Shown: positions 52,540 to 62,635 of the stretch, one piece after another
How the letters are laid out: each line of letters begins with the position of its first letter
Position numbering within the stretch: position 1 is the stretch's first letter
Source: JAENVU01 sp963765075
Lineage (GTDB): Bacteria > Actinomycetota > Acidimicrobiia > IMCC26256 > JAENVU01
Length of the DNA stretch: 64,000 nt
Direction: 5' to 3'
Assembly: GCA_963765075.1 (NCBI GenBank)
Contig: CAVXVA010000001.1
Span: forward strand, 372,001-436,000
The notes under the pieces: model-generated
Told to the model about the DNA's origin: nothing
What the model saw: only the letters and a program-made list of their open reading frames with translations
Database searches by the model: none
Program-made: the position numbers and the translations under genes

Positions 52540-52829
52540 AGGTCCTTGCCTGCGAGCTCCTCGATGTTGACGTCCTTGAACGTGACCACACGGACGTTGG
52601 CCACGAAGCGAGCCGGCCGGTACATGTCCCAGACCCACGCGTCGGACAACTCGAGTTCGAAGTAGAGCGAACCGTTCTCGGAGTGGGCTTCCATCTTCAC
52701 CGAGTTGGTGAGATAGAAGCGACGCTCGGTCTCCACGACGTAGGAGAACATCGGGAGGACATCGCGATACTCGCGGTAGAGCGCGAGCTCGATCTCGGTT
52801 TCGTACCGTTCGAGATCTTCAGCGCTCAT
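52536..52829 (-). CDS. DUF2469 family protein
   Basis: The 97-residue protein begins SAEDLERYETEIELALYREYRDV and continues with FSYVVETERRFYLTNSV and ELSDAWVWDMYRPARFVANVRV. This is an actinobacteria-specific conserved family adjacent to rplS/rnhB and yraN. It ends in DVNIEELAG. Function unknown. No signal or membrane segment. Confidence 0.93.
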   Translation of the reverse strand: MSAEDLERYETEIELALYREYRDVLPMFSYVVETERRFYLTNSVKMEAHSENGSLYFELELSDAWVWDMYRPARFVANVRVVTFKDVNIEELAGKDL

Positions 52830-52898
52830 GCTTGGCCCTCGTACGCGTGCGCGAATCGCATGCGTCGAAGTGTAGAGGTGGGCGCGGGAAGAGAGCGG

Positions 52899-53243
52899 TC
52901 AGAAACGCTTCTCTTTGATCTTCGCGGCCTTCCCGATCCGGTCGCGCAAGTAGTAGAGCTTCGCTCGGCGCACATCACCACGGGTGGCGACTTCGATCTT
53001 GTCCACAATGGGCGAATGCACCGGGAAGGTGCGTTCGACACCGACGCCGAAGCTCATCTTGCGGACCTTGAACGTCTCGCGGACACCGTCGCCCTTACGA
53101 CCGATCACGACACCCTGGAACAACTGCACCCGCTGCCGGTTGCCTTCGACCACTCGGACGTGCACCTTCACGGTGTCGCCGGGAGCAAACTCGGGGATGT
53201 CGTCGCGCAATGCGGCGCGGTCGACCAGATCGGTGGGGTTCAT
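52899..53243 (-). CDS. rplS: 50S ribosomal protein L19
   Basis: The 114 residues contain FAPGDTVKVHVRVVEGNRQRVQLFQGVVIGRKG, FTVRKMSFGVGVERTFP-like FKVRKMSFGVGVERTFPVHSP and RRAKLYYLRDRIGKAAKI, the full family length. It lies 42 nt downstream of trmD in the rpsP-khpA-rimM-trmD-rplS operon. Confidence 0.97.
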   Translation of the reverse strand: MNPTDLVDRAALRDDIPEFAPGDTVKVHVRVVEGNRQRVQLFQGVVIGRKGDGVRETFKVRKMSFGVGVERTFPVHSPIVDKIEVATRGDVRRAKLYYLRDRIGKAAKIKEKRF

Positions 53244-53285
53244 GGCGCGTGGAGTCCTTCGGGCGGATCGCTGGAAGCGACGATG

Positions 53286-54023
53286 CTAGCCGGGCGGGTC
53301 GGGATTCGAGAACTCGCCGAGCAGCGCCCGGTCGGCTGGTTCCAGGCCGTCCTCGCCCCCCGGGATCAGGTCGGGCCGGCGGTCCAGGGTCCGGCGCAAT
53401 GATTGGGCCCTGCGCCACCGCTCGATCCGAGCGTGATCGCCCGATCGGAGCACTTCGGGAACTTCCCAGCCCCGAAAGGCGGCGGGCCGGGTGTAGTGCG
53501 GATATTCCAGCCGCCCCGCGGAAAACGACTCATCCACTCCCGACTCGGCGTTGCCCATGACCCCGGGCACCAGACGGGTCACCGCCTCGATCATCATGAG
53601 CGCGGCCGCTTCCCCACCGGCCAGGACCACGTCGCCGACCGAGACCTCACCGTCGCAGAGGTGGTCGGCAACTCGCTGATCGACGCCCTCGTACCGTCCG
53701 CACAGCAGGGAGAACCCGTCGAGCCCGGCCAACTCGCGGGCCATCGCCTGATCGAACCGGCGGCCACCGGCAGCCAAGAGAAGAAGCGGGCGGGGCGGTG
53801 CCGCGGCTTCGACGGCTGCGAAGAGCGGCTCCGGCATCATCACCATGCCCGGTCCCCCACCGAACGGGGCATCGTCGACCGTGCGGTGGGGATCGGTCGC
53901 TTCCGAACGGAGGTCGTGCACACGCACGTCGAGGCGGCCGGCATCACGGGCTCGCTGGATCAGCGCCAGGGAAAGCGGCCCGCGCAGATAGTCGGGGAAG
54001 ATGGAGAAGACGTCGATCCGCAT
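53286..54023 (-). CDS. trmD: tRNA (guanine-N1-)-methyltransferase
   Basis: Methylates G37 of tRNAs and so prevents +1 frameshifting. The 245-residue SPOUT trefoil-knot enzyme starts RIDVFSIFPDYLRGPL, with DDAPFGGGPGMVMMPEP, LLCGRYEGVDQRVADH, EVSVGDVVLAGGEAAALMMIEAVTRLVPG and the YPHYTRPAAFRGWEVPEVL C-terminus. It starts 7 nt after the rimM stop. Confidence 0.97.
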   Translation of the reverse strand: MRIDVFSIFPDYLRGPLSLALIQRARDAGRLDVRVHDLRSEATDPHRTVDDAPFGGGPGMVMMPEPLFAAVEAAAPPRPLLLLAAGGRRFDQAMARELAGLDGFSLLCGRYEGVDQRVADHLCDGEVSVGDVVLAGGEAAALMMIEAVTRLVPGVMGNAESGVDESFSAGRLEYPHYTRPAAFRGWEVPEVLRSGDHARIERWRRAQSLRRTLDRRPDLIPGGEDGLEPADRALLGEFSNPDPPG

Positions 54024-54030
54024 CGGGCGT

Positions 54031-54501
54031 TCAGTCCCAAAGTCCTGCGGGCGGATCCACCACCACGAGACCCGGTTCGTGCGCCACCAGGAAGACCAAC
54101 GGCAGGAGGCGATCCCCATCCAGGACGAGCAGGTCGCTCGCCGGGTTGGCTTCCAGTGCGATGACCGTGCCCAGCGTGGTTCCGGCCGGGTCCTGCACCG
54201 TGGCGCCGATCAGTTCATGCACCCAGAGTTCGTCGGCGGCCGAGTCGATGGGCTCCGCGAAGAGCTTCTCGCCTTGGAGTGCCTCGGCGCCGTCGCGGTC
54301 GTCGATGCCTTCGAACCGCACCAGCCAGCGCTGCTGGTGACGGCGAGACGATGCCACGACGAGGTCACGGTCGCCGGTGGCCAGCACGGCACCGGGCGCG
54401 ACGCGTTCGTCGCGTTCCGTGCTCAGGAGGACGGCGACTTCACCGCGGAGGCCATGCGCGCGTCCGACGCGGCCCACCTCGAGGCGGGCGGCCGCAGTCA
54501 T
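54031..54501 (-). CDS. rimM: Ribosome maturation factor RimM
   Basis: 16S rRNA processing and 30S assembly factor. 156 residues: LEVGRVGRAHGLRGEVAV, then EALQGEKLFAEP, and the PRC-barrel half with WVHELIGATVQDPAGTTLGTV. The standard neighbours rpsP and trmD are on either side. It begins 3 nt after the KH gene. Confidence 0.96.
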   Translation of the reverse strand: MTAAARLEVGRVGRAHGLRGEVAVLLSTERDERVAPGAVLATGDRDLVVASSRRHQQRWLVRFEGIDDRDGAEALQGEKLFAEPIDSAADELWVHELIGATVQDPAGTTLGTVIALEANPASDLLVLDGDRLLPLVFLVAHEPGLVVVDPPAGLWD

Positions 54502-54504
54502 CGA

Positions 54505-54819
54505 CTATTCGACGATATCGACCGACGCGCGGATGCCCTCGGCGGCACCCGCAGCGCGAGTGACCTGCCGCAGCGCCTGCACCACTCGGCCGCGCTTGCC
54601 GATCAGGCGACCCATGTCGCCTTTGTCGGCGTGGACGAGGAGCGAGACCTCATCCCGACGCTCGATCATGTCGACTTCGATCGCGTCGGGTTCGTCGGCA
54701 ATCGAACGGGTCACGTGCTCCACGACCGCTTTGGCGCGGCCGCCGATGATCCGGTTGCCGTCGGCCGCGACTTCGTCGTCGTCGCCGTACTCCTCGTCGT
54801 CGTGATCGTGATCGCTCAC
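54505..54819 (-). CDS. khpA: KH-domain RNA-binding protein KhpA
   Basis: The 104-residue protein has an acidic, His/Asp-rich N-terminal extension of about 20 residues and a KH domain with DKGDMGRLIGKRGRVVQALR. KhpA proteins act with KhpB in RNA regulation and cell elongation in Gram-positive bacteria. The GTG start overlaps the rpsP stop as GTGA. Confidence 0.93.
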   Translation of the reverse strand: MSDHDHDDEEYGDDDEVAADGNRIIGGRAKAVVEHVTRSIADEPDAIEVDMIERRDEVSLLVHADKGDMGRLIGKRGRVVQALRQVTRAAGAAEGIRASVDIVE

Positions 54820-55328
54820 GCGTCGCCCTCCGCCGGAGCCTCGTCCGCCGGAGCTTCCTCGGCGGGGGCTTCTTCGGCCACAGCAGCTTCCTCAGCGGCT
54901 TTGGCTTCGGCGGCTTTCGCGTCGGCCGCGGCAGCATCCGCTGCGGCCTTGGCGTCGGCCGCGGCTTTCGCTTCGGTCGCCGCCTTCACCTTGGCGGCCT
55001 CGGCTTGAGCAGTCGCGTGGCCCTTCGCCCGTCGAGCGGCGACCTTGGCCGCAGTCGAGACCGACGAACGCGTCGATTCGTACTGCTCCCAGATGCCCGC
55101 GTTCACCAGCAGGCGATGGACCTGCTCGCTCGGCTGGGCACCCTTGGCCAGCCAATCCATGACCTTGGCGTCGTCGATGGTGAAACCCGACGGCTCCTGG
55201 CGCGGCTGGTAATGGCCGATGATCTCGATGTAGCGACCATCACGGGGGCTGCGGCCGTCGGCGACGACCACTCGGTAGCTGGGCTGCTTCTTCTTGCCCA
55301 CGCGCATAAGGCGAATCTTGACGGACAC
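54816..55328 (-). CDS. rpsP: 30S ribosomal protein S16 with long Ala/Lys/Glu tail
   Basis: S16 proper occupies about 80 residues (VKIRLMRVGKKKQPSYRVVVADGRSPRDGRYIEIIGHYQP, DDAKVMDWLAKGAQPSEQV). The remaining 80 or so form an alanine-rich charged tail with ADAKAA-type and EEAPAEEA-type repeats. Total 170, twice the usual length in other phyla. The GTG start has AGAGGA upstream, at a long spacing. It heads the rpsP-khpA-rimM-trmD-rplS operon. Confidence 0.95.
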   Translation of the reverse strand: MSVKIRLMRVGKKKQPSYRVVVADGRSPRDGRYIEIIGHYQPRQEPSGFTIDDAKVMDWLAKGAQPSEQVHRLLVNAGIWEQYESTRSSVSTAAKVAARRAKGHATAQAEAAKVKAATEAKAAADAKAAADAAAADAKAAEAKAAEEAAVAEEAPAEEAPADEAPAEGDA

Positions 55329-55383
55329 GTGCTGGGATTTCCTCTCCGAAAGGGACTGCACCGCCGGGCGGCGCGAGGGAGCC

Positions 55384-55389
55384 AGGCTA
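55384..55389 (-). promoter_or_regulatory. Probable -10 of the rpsP operon
   Basis: TAGCCT on the minus strand lies about 55 nt upstream of the rpsP GTG, in the gap after ffh. No -35 is convincing. A GC-rich hairpin CCGCC/GGCGG lies in the short leader. Confidence 0.35.
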
Positions 55390-55450
55390 GTGGTTGGGGG
55401 CGCGCTCATGCCGGGTTCGGGGCCGAACCCGTTTCCGGCGCAGATTCCGG

Positions 55451-56809
55451 TCAGTTTCCGCCCTGGAGTTGGCTCAGATCCATGCCGGCGAGGCCCCGCA
55501 GTTTCGGCCGCTTCCCGCCGCCGGTCAGGGCCTTCATCATCTGTTGGACCTGCTTGAACTGTTTCAAGAGCGCGTTGACTTCCGAGGTGGACGTGCCGCT
55601 CCCCTCCGCGATCCGCACCCGTCGCGAACCGTTGATCACCGACGGGTCCCGGCGCTCCGTGGCGGTCATCGAGCAGATGATTGCTTCGATCCGATTGATC
55701 TCGCCTTCGTCGACCTCGGCGTTCTTCATTTCCTTGGGCATCCCGGGCAGCATCTTCATGATGTTGCCGATCGGTCCCATCTTGCGGACCTGACGCATCT
55801 GCTCCAGGAAGTCTTCGAGGGTGAACTGGCCGCTGCTGAGCGACTCCTGGGCCCGCTGGGCCACATCGGCGTCGAAGCTGGCCTCGGCCTTCTCGATCAA
55901 CGTCAGCACATCGCCCATCCCGAGGATGCGGCTCGCCATCCGGTCGGGGTGGAACGGTTCGAAGTCCTCGAGTTTCTCGCCCGTTCCCACGAAGAGGATC
56001 GGCTTGCCCACCACTTCCTTGACCGAGAGCGCAGCACCGCCGCGGGCATCGCCGTCGATCTTGGTGAGCACGACACCGTCGAGCCCCACCGCTTCGTCGA
56101 ACGCGGTCGCCACGTTGACCGCTTCCTGCCCGGTCATCGCGTCGACCACCAGCAACGTGTTCGTCGGGTTCACCACATCGCGCACTTGTTTCAGTTCGAG
56201 CATCAGTTCCGTGTCGATCTGTAACCGACCGGCGGTGTCGACGATGACCACGTTCCGACCGAGACGCGCCGCTTCGTCGAGTGCAGTGCGGGCAACCTCG
56301 ACGGCGTCCTGGGGCCCATCGTCGGGCGCGGACCACACCGGCACGTCGACGCGGCTGCCCAGCACCCGAAGCTGTTCGACCGCGGCGGGCCGTTGCAGGT
56401 CGGCCGCGACGAGCATCACCTGGAGACCCTGGCCCTTGAGTTGGCGAGCCAACTTGCCGGCCGCGGTTGTCTTGCCGGCGCCTTGGAGACCACACATCAT
56501 CACGACCGTCGGTGGCTTCGGGCTCATCGTCAACTTGCCCGACGTTCCGCCCAACGTGGTGATGAGTTCTTCGTGGACGATCTTGATGACCTGTTGGGCC
56601 GGGCTGAGGCTCTTCTGGACCTCGGCACCGTTGGCGCGTTCCTTCAGCCGGGAGATGAGCGCCTTGACGACCTTGACGTTGACGTCGGCTTCGAGGAGTG
56701 CCAACCGGATCTCGCGGGCCACGGCGTCGATGTCGGCCTCGGTGAGCTTCCCGCGGCTGCGCAGGCGCGAAAAGATGCCGTCGAACCGGTCGGAGAGGGC
56801 GTCGAACAT
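55451..56809 (-). CDS. ffh: Signal recognition particle protein Ffh
   Basis: SRP GTPase that targets membrane proteins with 4.5S RNA. Of 452 residues, the N domain is followed by the G domain (MMCGLQGAGKTTAAGKLA, LVAADLQRPAAVEQL, VIVDTAGRLQID, LTKIDGDARGGAALS). The methionine-rich M domain has GNIMKMLPGMPKEMKN and SRRVRIAEGSGTS. TATACT lies 9 nt before the ATG, giving a 5' UTR of only a few nucleotides. Confidence 0.97.
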   Translation of the reverse strand: MFDALSDRFDGIFSRLRSRGKLTEADIDAVAREIRLALLEADVNVKVVKALISRLKERANGAEVQKSLSPAQQVIKIVHEELITTLGGTSGKLTMSPKPPTVVMMCGLQGAGKTTAAGKLARQLKGQGLQVMLVAADLQRPAAVEQLRVLGSRVDVPVWSAPDDGPQDAVEVARTALDEAARLGRNVVIVDTAGRLQIDTELMLELKQVRDVVNPTNTLLVVDAMTGQEAVNVATAFDEAVGLDGVVLTKIDGDARGGAALSVKEVVGKPILFVGTGEKLEDFEPFHPDRMASRILGMGDVLTLIEKAEASFDADVAQRAQESLSSGQFTLEDFLEQMRQVRKMGPIGNIMKMLPGMPKEMKNAEVDEGEINRIEAIICSMTATERRDPSVINGSRRVRIAEGSGTSTSEVNALLKQFKQVQQMMKALTGGGKRPKLRGLAGMDLSQLQGGN

Positions 56810-56818
56810 GAGACGGCG

Positions 56819-56824
56819 AGTATA
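56819..56824 (-). promoter_or_regulatory. -10 element of ffh
   Basis: TATACT, 5 of 6 consensus matches, lies 9 nt before the ffh ATG. The predicted 5' UTR is 2-3 nt, so initiation is effectively leaderless. Confidence 0.5.
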
Positions 56825-56855
56825 CGGACCGCCTCCCGGAGAGCCGGGACGCCGA

Positions 56856-57971
56856 TCAGAACAGGGCGGCGACGAACTCCTCGGCGTCGAACTCGATGAG
56901 ATCGTCGGCGGTCTCGCCGACGCCGACGACTTTCACGGGGATCCCGAGTTCGGATTGGATCGCCAACACGATGCCGCCCTTGGCCGTGCCGTCGAGCTTG
57001 GTGAGGACGACGCCGGTGATGTCGACCGTCTCGGCGAACTGGCGGGCCTGGGCGAGACCGTTCTGGCCGGTCGACGCGTCGACCACCAACAGGACTTCCT
57101 GGAGCGCGCCCTCGGTCCGGTCGACGATGCGCCGGAGCTTCTTCAGCTCCTCCATGAGGTTGACCTTGTTGTGGAGCCGACCCGCGGTGTCGACGAGTAC
57201 GACGTCGGCACCTCGCGTCGATGCCGCACTCATGGCGTCGAAGACGATCGAACCGGGATCGGCACCGTCTTGACCGCGCACGATTTCTGAACCGGTCCGC
57301 GCGGCCCACGTGGCGAGTTGCTCCGCCGCCGCGGCCCGAAACGTGTCGGCGGCAGCGAGGACCACGCGGTGGCCGGCATCGACCTCCCGCTGGGCGAGTT
57401 TCGCGATGCTCGTCGTCTTCCCGACTCCGTTCACGCCGACGAACATCCACACGCTCGGCCCGGCCTCGGCGCGACCGAGCGTGCGATCGGTCCCCGAGAG
57501 CAGCATGACCAACTCCTCGCGCAACAACTCGACCACTCGATCGGGATCCGAGACCTTCTCGGCGCTCACCCGGGCGCGCACGTCGTCGATCACCCTGGTC
57601 GCAGTGGGTACCCCGACGTCGGCCAGGATCAGGGCCTCTTCGAGGTCGTCCCAGGTCTCGTCGTCGATCTTGCCCCGGCTCGCGATCCCGGCGAAGACGC
57701 CGGTGAAGGCCGCCCGGGTCTTCCCCAGCCGGTCCCGCAGGCGCGGCGTGACCCGCTCCGGTTCAGCCTCCGCTTCAAGCTCCGGTTCGGTTTCCGGTTC
57801 GGGTTCGGGCTTGACCGTTTCGACGGTCGGGGCCGGCGCGGTCGGGTCCGGCGCGGCGGGGATCTGAAGGTCCTCGTCGACATCGGGTCGCGACCTCCGG
57901 GCGATGACCAGCCCCCCGATGCCCAGGACGACAACGAGCGCGACGATCAGAACGAGCAGCAAGGGATCCAT
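56856..57971 (-). CDS. ftsY: Signal recognition particle receptor FtsY
   Basis: SRP receptor GTPase. The 371-residue protein has an N-terminal membrane helix (LLLVLIVALVVVLGIGGLVIA) and a Pro/Glu-rich acidic linker. The NG domains carry FVGVNGVGKTTSIAKLA, LAAADTFRAAAAEQL, VLVDTAGRLHNKVNLMEELKK, LTKLDGTAKGG and VGVGETADDLIEFD. Together with ffh it supplies co-translational export. An integral anchor like this is common in actinobacteria. Confidence 0.97.
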   Translation of the reverse strand: MDPLLLVLIVALVVVLGIGGLVIARRSRPDVDEDLQIPAAPDPTAPAPTVETVKPEPEPETEPELEAEAEPERVTPRLRDRLGKTRAAFTGVFAGIASRGKIDDETWDDLEEALILADVGVPTATRVIDDVRARVSAEKVSDPDRVVELLREELVMLLSGTDRTLGRAEAGPSVWMFVGVNGVGKTTSIAKLAQREVDAGHRVVLAAADTFRAAAAEQLATWAARTGSEIVRGQDGADPGSIVFDAMSAASTRGADVVLVDTAGRLHNKVNLMEELKKLRRIVDRTEGALQEVLLVVDASTGQNGLAQARQFAETVDITGVVLTKLDGTAKGGIVLAIQSELGIPVKVVGVGETADDLIEFDAEEFVAALF

Positions 57972-57994
57972 CAGCCGGGGAGCCTAAACCTGGT

Positions 57995-59050
57995 CTAACG
58001 GTCGCTCGGGAACTGACCTTCCTTGCCCGGCGCGGGCCCGGCCGCGGGACCGCCCGGCGGCCGATAGCGCACGACATCGGGCGCAAGCGGATGGACGTCG
58101 ACGGCGTCGAGCGCCGACTTCACCCGGGCGCGCAGTTCGCGCGCCACTTTCCACTGCTCGAGGGGCAGGGTCTTCACCCCGAGCCGGATCACCACTTGAT
58201 CGCTCGTGACGTTCTCGACCCCGAGAACTTCCGGGGGTTCGAGGACCAGCCCTGCGTAGTCGGCATCGGCCACGACCGACTCCGCGGCCTCCTGAATCGC
58301 GTCAATCGCCGCCTGCAGGTCGGCACCGTACGCGACGGGAATGTCGAGCACGGCCCGGGCCCATTGCTGGCTCTTGTTCCCGACCCGACGGATCTCGCCG
58401 TTGGGAACATGCCAGACCACACCCTCGACATCGCGCAGCCGGGTCGTGCGCAGACTCACCCCTTCGACCGTCCCCGCCGCGACCTCCAGGTCCACGACAT
58501 CACCGACGCCGTATTGGTCCTCCACGAGCATGAACAGCCCCGAGATGAAGTCGCGCACGAGCGCCTGGGAGCCGAAGCCGATCGCGACACCGATGATGCC
58601 GGCGCCAACCCCGATGGCGGCGAGGTTCACCTGGAGCGTGTCGAGGATCATGACGAACGCCGTCGCCCAGATGATCGCGACGACGACGCTGCGCAGGACC
58701 GCACCGATCGTCTCGGCCCGCAACGCGCGCCGCACGGTCGGCACCGGCCCGGTATCGAGCAACGCCATACCGGTCCGGCGGCGGAGCTTGGCCATCTTCT
58801 CCTGCGCTTCCTCGCGCGACAGCCGCTTCACCACCCGGCGGATGACCAGCCGCGAGATCCGCACCAGCAGGTACGCCACGACCACGATGACCAGGACTCG
58901 AAACGGCTTGCTGATGTCGTCGGCGAAGCGCGACGCGCTCGCGCTACCCGTGATGTCGTGCACGGTGGAGCACAACCACGCCTGCTTGCCCGTCGGGCCA
59001 CAGACGTTGATCAGCTCGAGGTCGTTCGCGGCGTCGAGCGGAAGGGGCAT
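57995..59050 (-). CDS. MscS-family mechanosensitive ion channel
   Basis: The 351-residue protein has membrane helices at about 48-68 and 120-160. The pore-lining helix IGVGAGIIGVAIGFGSQALVRDFISGLFMLVEDQYGVGD is the hallmark of MscS. A cytosolic beta domain follows (GTVEGVSLRTTRLRDVEG, VWHVPNGEI). A cysteine pair lies in the short N-terminal extracytoplasmic stretch (INVCGPTG, LCSTV). It probably releases solutes under hypo-osmotic shock. It starts 7 nt after smc ends. Confidence 0.92.
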   Translation of the reverse strand: MPLPLDAANDLELINVCGPTGKQAWLCSTVHDITGSASASRFADDISKPFRVLVIVVVAYLLVRISRLVIRRVVKRLSREEAQEKMAKLRRRTGMALLDTGPVPTVRRALRAETIGAVLRSVVVAIIWATAFVMILDTLQVNLAAIGVGAGIIGVAIGFGSQALVRDFISGLFMLVEDQYGVGDVVDLEVAAGTVEGVSLRTTRLRDVEGVVWHVPNGEIRRVGNKSQQWARAVLDIPVAYGADLQAAIDAIQEAAESVVADADYAGLVLEPPEVLGVENVTSDQVVIRLGVKTLPLEQWKVARELRARVKSALDAVDVHPLAPDVVRYRPPGGPAAGPAPGKEGQFPSDR

Positions 59051-59057
59051 GAGTGAC

Positions 59058-62000
59058 CTAGGTGAGCACGATCTCGCCGCGCATCCGCTGGCTCACGACC
59101 TTGGTCGAGCCGCCCGGCGCCATCGAGACGCCGTAGAGACAGTCGCCGGCTTCCATCGTGCGCTTCTGGTGGGACACGACGAGCAGCTGCGCGTCGTTGC
59201 GGAACTCATGGATGAGATCGAGGAACCGATGCAGGTTCACGTCGTCGAGCGCGGCCTCGACCTCGTCGAGCAAATAGAACGGCGACGGGCGGGAGCGGAA
59301 CACCGCAAAGAGGAACGCCATCGCCGTCAGCGACCGCTCCCCACCGGAGAGCAACGACAGGCGCTTGGTGTTCTTGCCCGACGGACGGGCCTCCATCTCG
59401 ATCCCCGTGTTCAACAAGTCGTCGGGGTCGGTGAGGAACACTCGGCCGGATCCGCCGGGGAACAGTGTGCCGAAGAGCTGTTCGAAGTTCGCTTGCACGT
59501 CGGCGAACGCGGTCTCGAACACCGTGACGATCTCGATGTCGACGGCTTTGATCACCCGTTGCAGCTCGCGGCGAGAACTCTTGACGTCGTCGAGTTGTTG
59601 GACGAGGAAGTCGTGGCGTTCCTGGAGCGCTTCGTACTCCTCGAGCGCGAGCGGATTGATCGGACCCATCAACCGCAGGTCGCGGTCGAGGTCCCGGGCC
59701 CTCCCGGCCATCGTGGTGCCATCGGGGACCTCCGGTGCGGGCGAGTCGATCGCCAGACCCGGTTCGCAGTCGAACTCGGTGCGCACCCGCTCGATCGCGG
59801 CTTCGAGGCGCATACGGTTCTCGGCCTCTTCCACTTCCCGACGCTGCTGACGTTCGCGCACCCCGGCGAGTTCGTGCTCCTGGGCTTGACGCTGACTCCG
59901 CAGTTGTTCGAGCCGGCCGCCGGCCGCGCTGGCCTTCTCGGCTTGGATCCGGCGTTCCTCTCGCACCCAGCCGTAGACCGTCTCGATGCGGGTTCCGAGG
60001 TCGTCGAGTCGGCCGCCGACGCGCTCGTAGGCGACGCCCTTGGCCGTCGAGCGCGGCGCGATAGCGCTCCGCCGCGGCCTTGGCTTCGGGGTCACGCGCG
60101 AGCCGGTCCTCCACTTCGGCCAACCGTCGGTTCAACAGCATCCGGCGCTCGTCGAGCGCGGCAGCCCGCACCGAGTGGTCGCGGCGAACCGCTCGCAGCG
60201 CCGTTTCCCGGGCATCGAGGTCGGCCAATGCCGTGGCGCGATCGGCGGCCACGACCGCCGCGGCGGCCTCGGCGGCTTCGAGTTCCGGGAGGCGGGCTTC
60301 GAGCGCGGCCAGGGTGGCCTGCTCGGCGGAGAGAGCATCCAGCAGCGAGATCCGCGACGCCTGGGCCGCTTCTAGTTCTTGTGCCCGCTCGCGCTGGGCC
60401 GTCGTGAGCCGTTCGGCTTCGGACTTCGTACGGTCGTGCGTACTGCGAGCGGCGCGGGCGCCTTCGGCGGCGCGCTGCTCGGCCTCCCGAGCCGCGGTGA
60501 GGGCCACGCGGGCCGCGTCGACCGCGGTGCGGGCTTCGTCACGAATCGTGAGGGCGCCTTCGGCCGCGGTGACAGCTTCATCCAAAGCAGCTCGGGTGAC
60601 GCCGGCGGTGTGGTCGCCGCCGAAGCGCCAGGGTCGACCACCGCCGAATCGATCGCCGGCTCGGGTCATGACCGTGAGGTCGGGGTTCGCGATCGCGAGG
60701 TCCATGGCGGCATGCCAGTCGCCGTCGCTCAGCACGACGCCGGCCAGTGTGCGGGCCAGGGTCGCCTGGAGGCCGGGCAGACTGGCGCGCACGCAGCTCG
60801 CGAGCGGTCGGGCACCTTCCGGCGCGAGCGTGGCCCCGGTGGTCACCGCGGTCTCGGTGGCATCGAGCACCAACAGCCACGCACCGACGTCGCCGTCGGC
60901 CAGTCGGCGGATCGCGGATTGCGCTTCGTCGCGTCCGGACACGATGACGGATCCCATCGCATCGCCGAGCGCCGCGGCCACCGCGACTTCCGCGCCCGGT
61001 TCGATGACCAGATGGTTCACCAGCGACCCGGCCACGCCGAGCATGCCCTCGAGGACGGCCACGGCCTCGGCGTCGCTCGCCGCGTCGAGTGCCTGGGCCA
61101 ACGCGTCGGCCCGGGCCTGCCAGCGGCTGGCCTCGGACTCGGCTTCGCGCCAGCTCGTTTCGGCCGTGGTGAGCTGCGCTTCGCTGCGGGCGCGGGTCGC
61201 GGCGGCTGATTCGGCGGCGGCCAGCGCATTGGGCAACGTGGCCTCGACCGATCCGAGTCGATCCGACGCCTGCCCGAGTTCCAACCGGAGTTGGGTCTGA
61301 CGCTGGGCGATGCCTTGGGCTCGCTGATCGAACCGGGCCAGCTCGTCTTCGATGCGGGCCAGACCATCGCGCCGGGCCGCGAGCTCGCGTCGCACTGCAC
61401 CGGCTTCGGCGACGGGGTCGTCGGCCGTCTCGACGTCGGCGAACACGCGACGCTCGTCGACAATGGTCCGTTCCGCGGCTTCAATCTCGAGTTCCTGCTC
61501 CGCCAGCTGGCCGGACTGTGGGTCCAGCCCGTCGAGTTCGGCACGCACGGCACCGGCATCGGCGACCAAGGTCTCGACCACACCTTCGTCGGCCGCGGCG
61601 ACCAGCTCGCGTTCCAGACTGCGGCGGCGTTCGGTGACCAGTGCTCGCAACCCGCGGGACCGTTCACGGATCGCTTCGATCCGGCCGAGCGCATCGGCGA
61701 CGTCGCCCTGGCCCACATCGGTGAGCGATCGTTCGGCGTCGAGAACCGAGACGTCGAGTTCGCGCAGGCGCGCCTGGATGGTCGCCTCTTCGCGGGCGAG
61801 TTCGTGCGACTGTTCCTTCAACCGACTCGTCTTGGCCTGGAGGCCCGCAAGTTCGCGGCCGACCAGATGCATCCGAATCGCGCGCAGTTCGTCGACCACG
61901 CCGTCGTGGCGGCGTGCCGCGTCGGCCTGCTTCTGGAGCGGGCCGAGGCCGCGCCGGACCTCGCGCAGCAAGTCGTTGAGGCGAACGAGGTTGCCTTCGG

Positions 62001-62550
62001 TGGCTTCGAGGCGCCGCTCGGCCTTCTCGCGCCGCTTGCGGTACTTCAGGATCCCGGCGGCTTCTTCGATGACGCCGCGACGATCTTCGGGCCGCGAGTT
62101 CAGGATCGAATCGAGTTGACCCTGCCCGACGATGACGTGCTGCTGGCGACCGATGCCACTGTCGGAGAGCATCTCTTGAATATCGAGCAAGCGGCACGGC
62201 GCGCCGTTGATCGCGTACTCGGAGTCGCCGCTGCGGAAGAGCGTCCGAGTGATCGTGACCTCGGTGAACTCGATCGGCAACAGATTCGCACTGTTGTCGA
62301 TGGTGAGCGACACCTCGGCGCGACCGAGCGCGGGACGATCCGACGTGCCCGCGAAGATGACGTCGTCCATCTTCCCGCCGCGCAAGGTGCGCGGGCCTTG
62401 GGCGCCCAGCACCCAAGCAACGGCATCGACCAGGTTGGATTTGCCGGACCCATTGGGACCGACCACGACCATGACGCCGGGTTCGAACTCGAGCACGGTC
62501 TTATCCGCAAACGACTTGAACCCGCGTAGGGTCAGCGACTTCAGGAACAC
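59058..62550 (-). CDS. smc: Chromosome condensation ATPase SMC, frameshifted
   Basis: About 1163 residues if repaired. The head has KSLTLRGFKSFADKTVLEF and Walker A VVGPNGSGKSNLVDAVAW, followed by long coiled coil. A hinge lies around MLGVAGSLVNHLVIEPGAEVAVAAALG. The second coil is followed by LSLLSGGERSLTAMAFLFAV and Walker B FYLLDEVEAALDD. In the second coil, around 60028-60075, the frame breaks after AAAERYRAA; one base fewer restores GVAYERVGGRLDDLGTRIE. The GTG start has GAGGAG 7 nt upstream. scpA/scpB are not adjacent. Confidence 0.93.
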
Positions 62551-62635
62551 TCCGCAGCTCCTCTGTGACTGTTGCCCGAGCGTATGCGCGGTTTCACCCG
62601 ATTTCGCGGATCCGACACCACGATCTCCACGGCGA

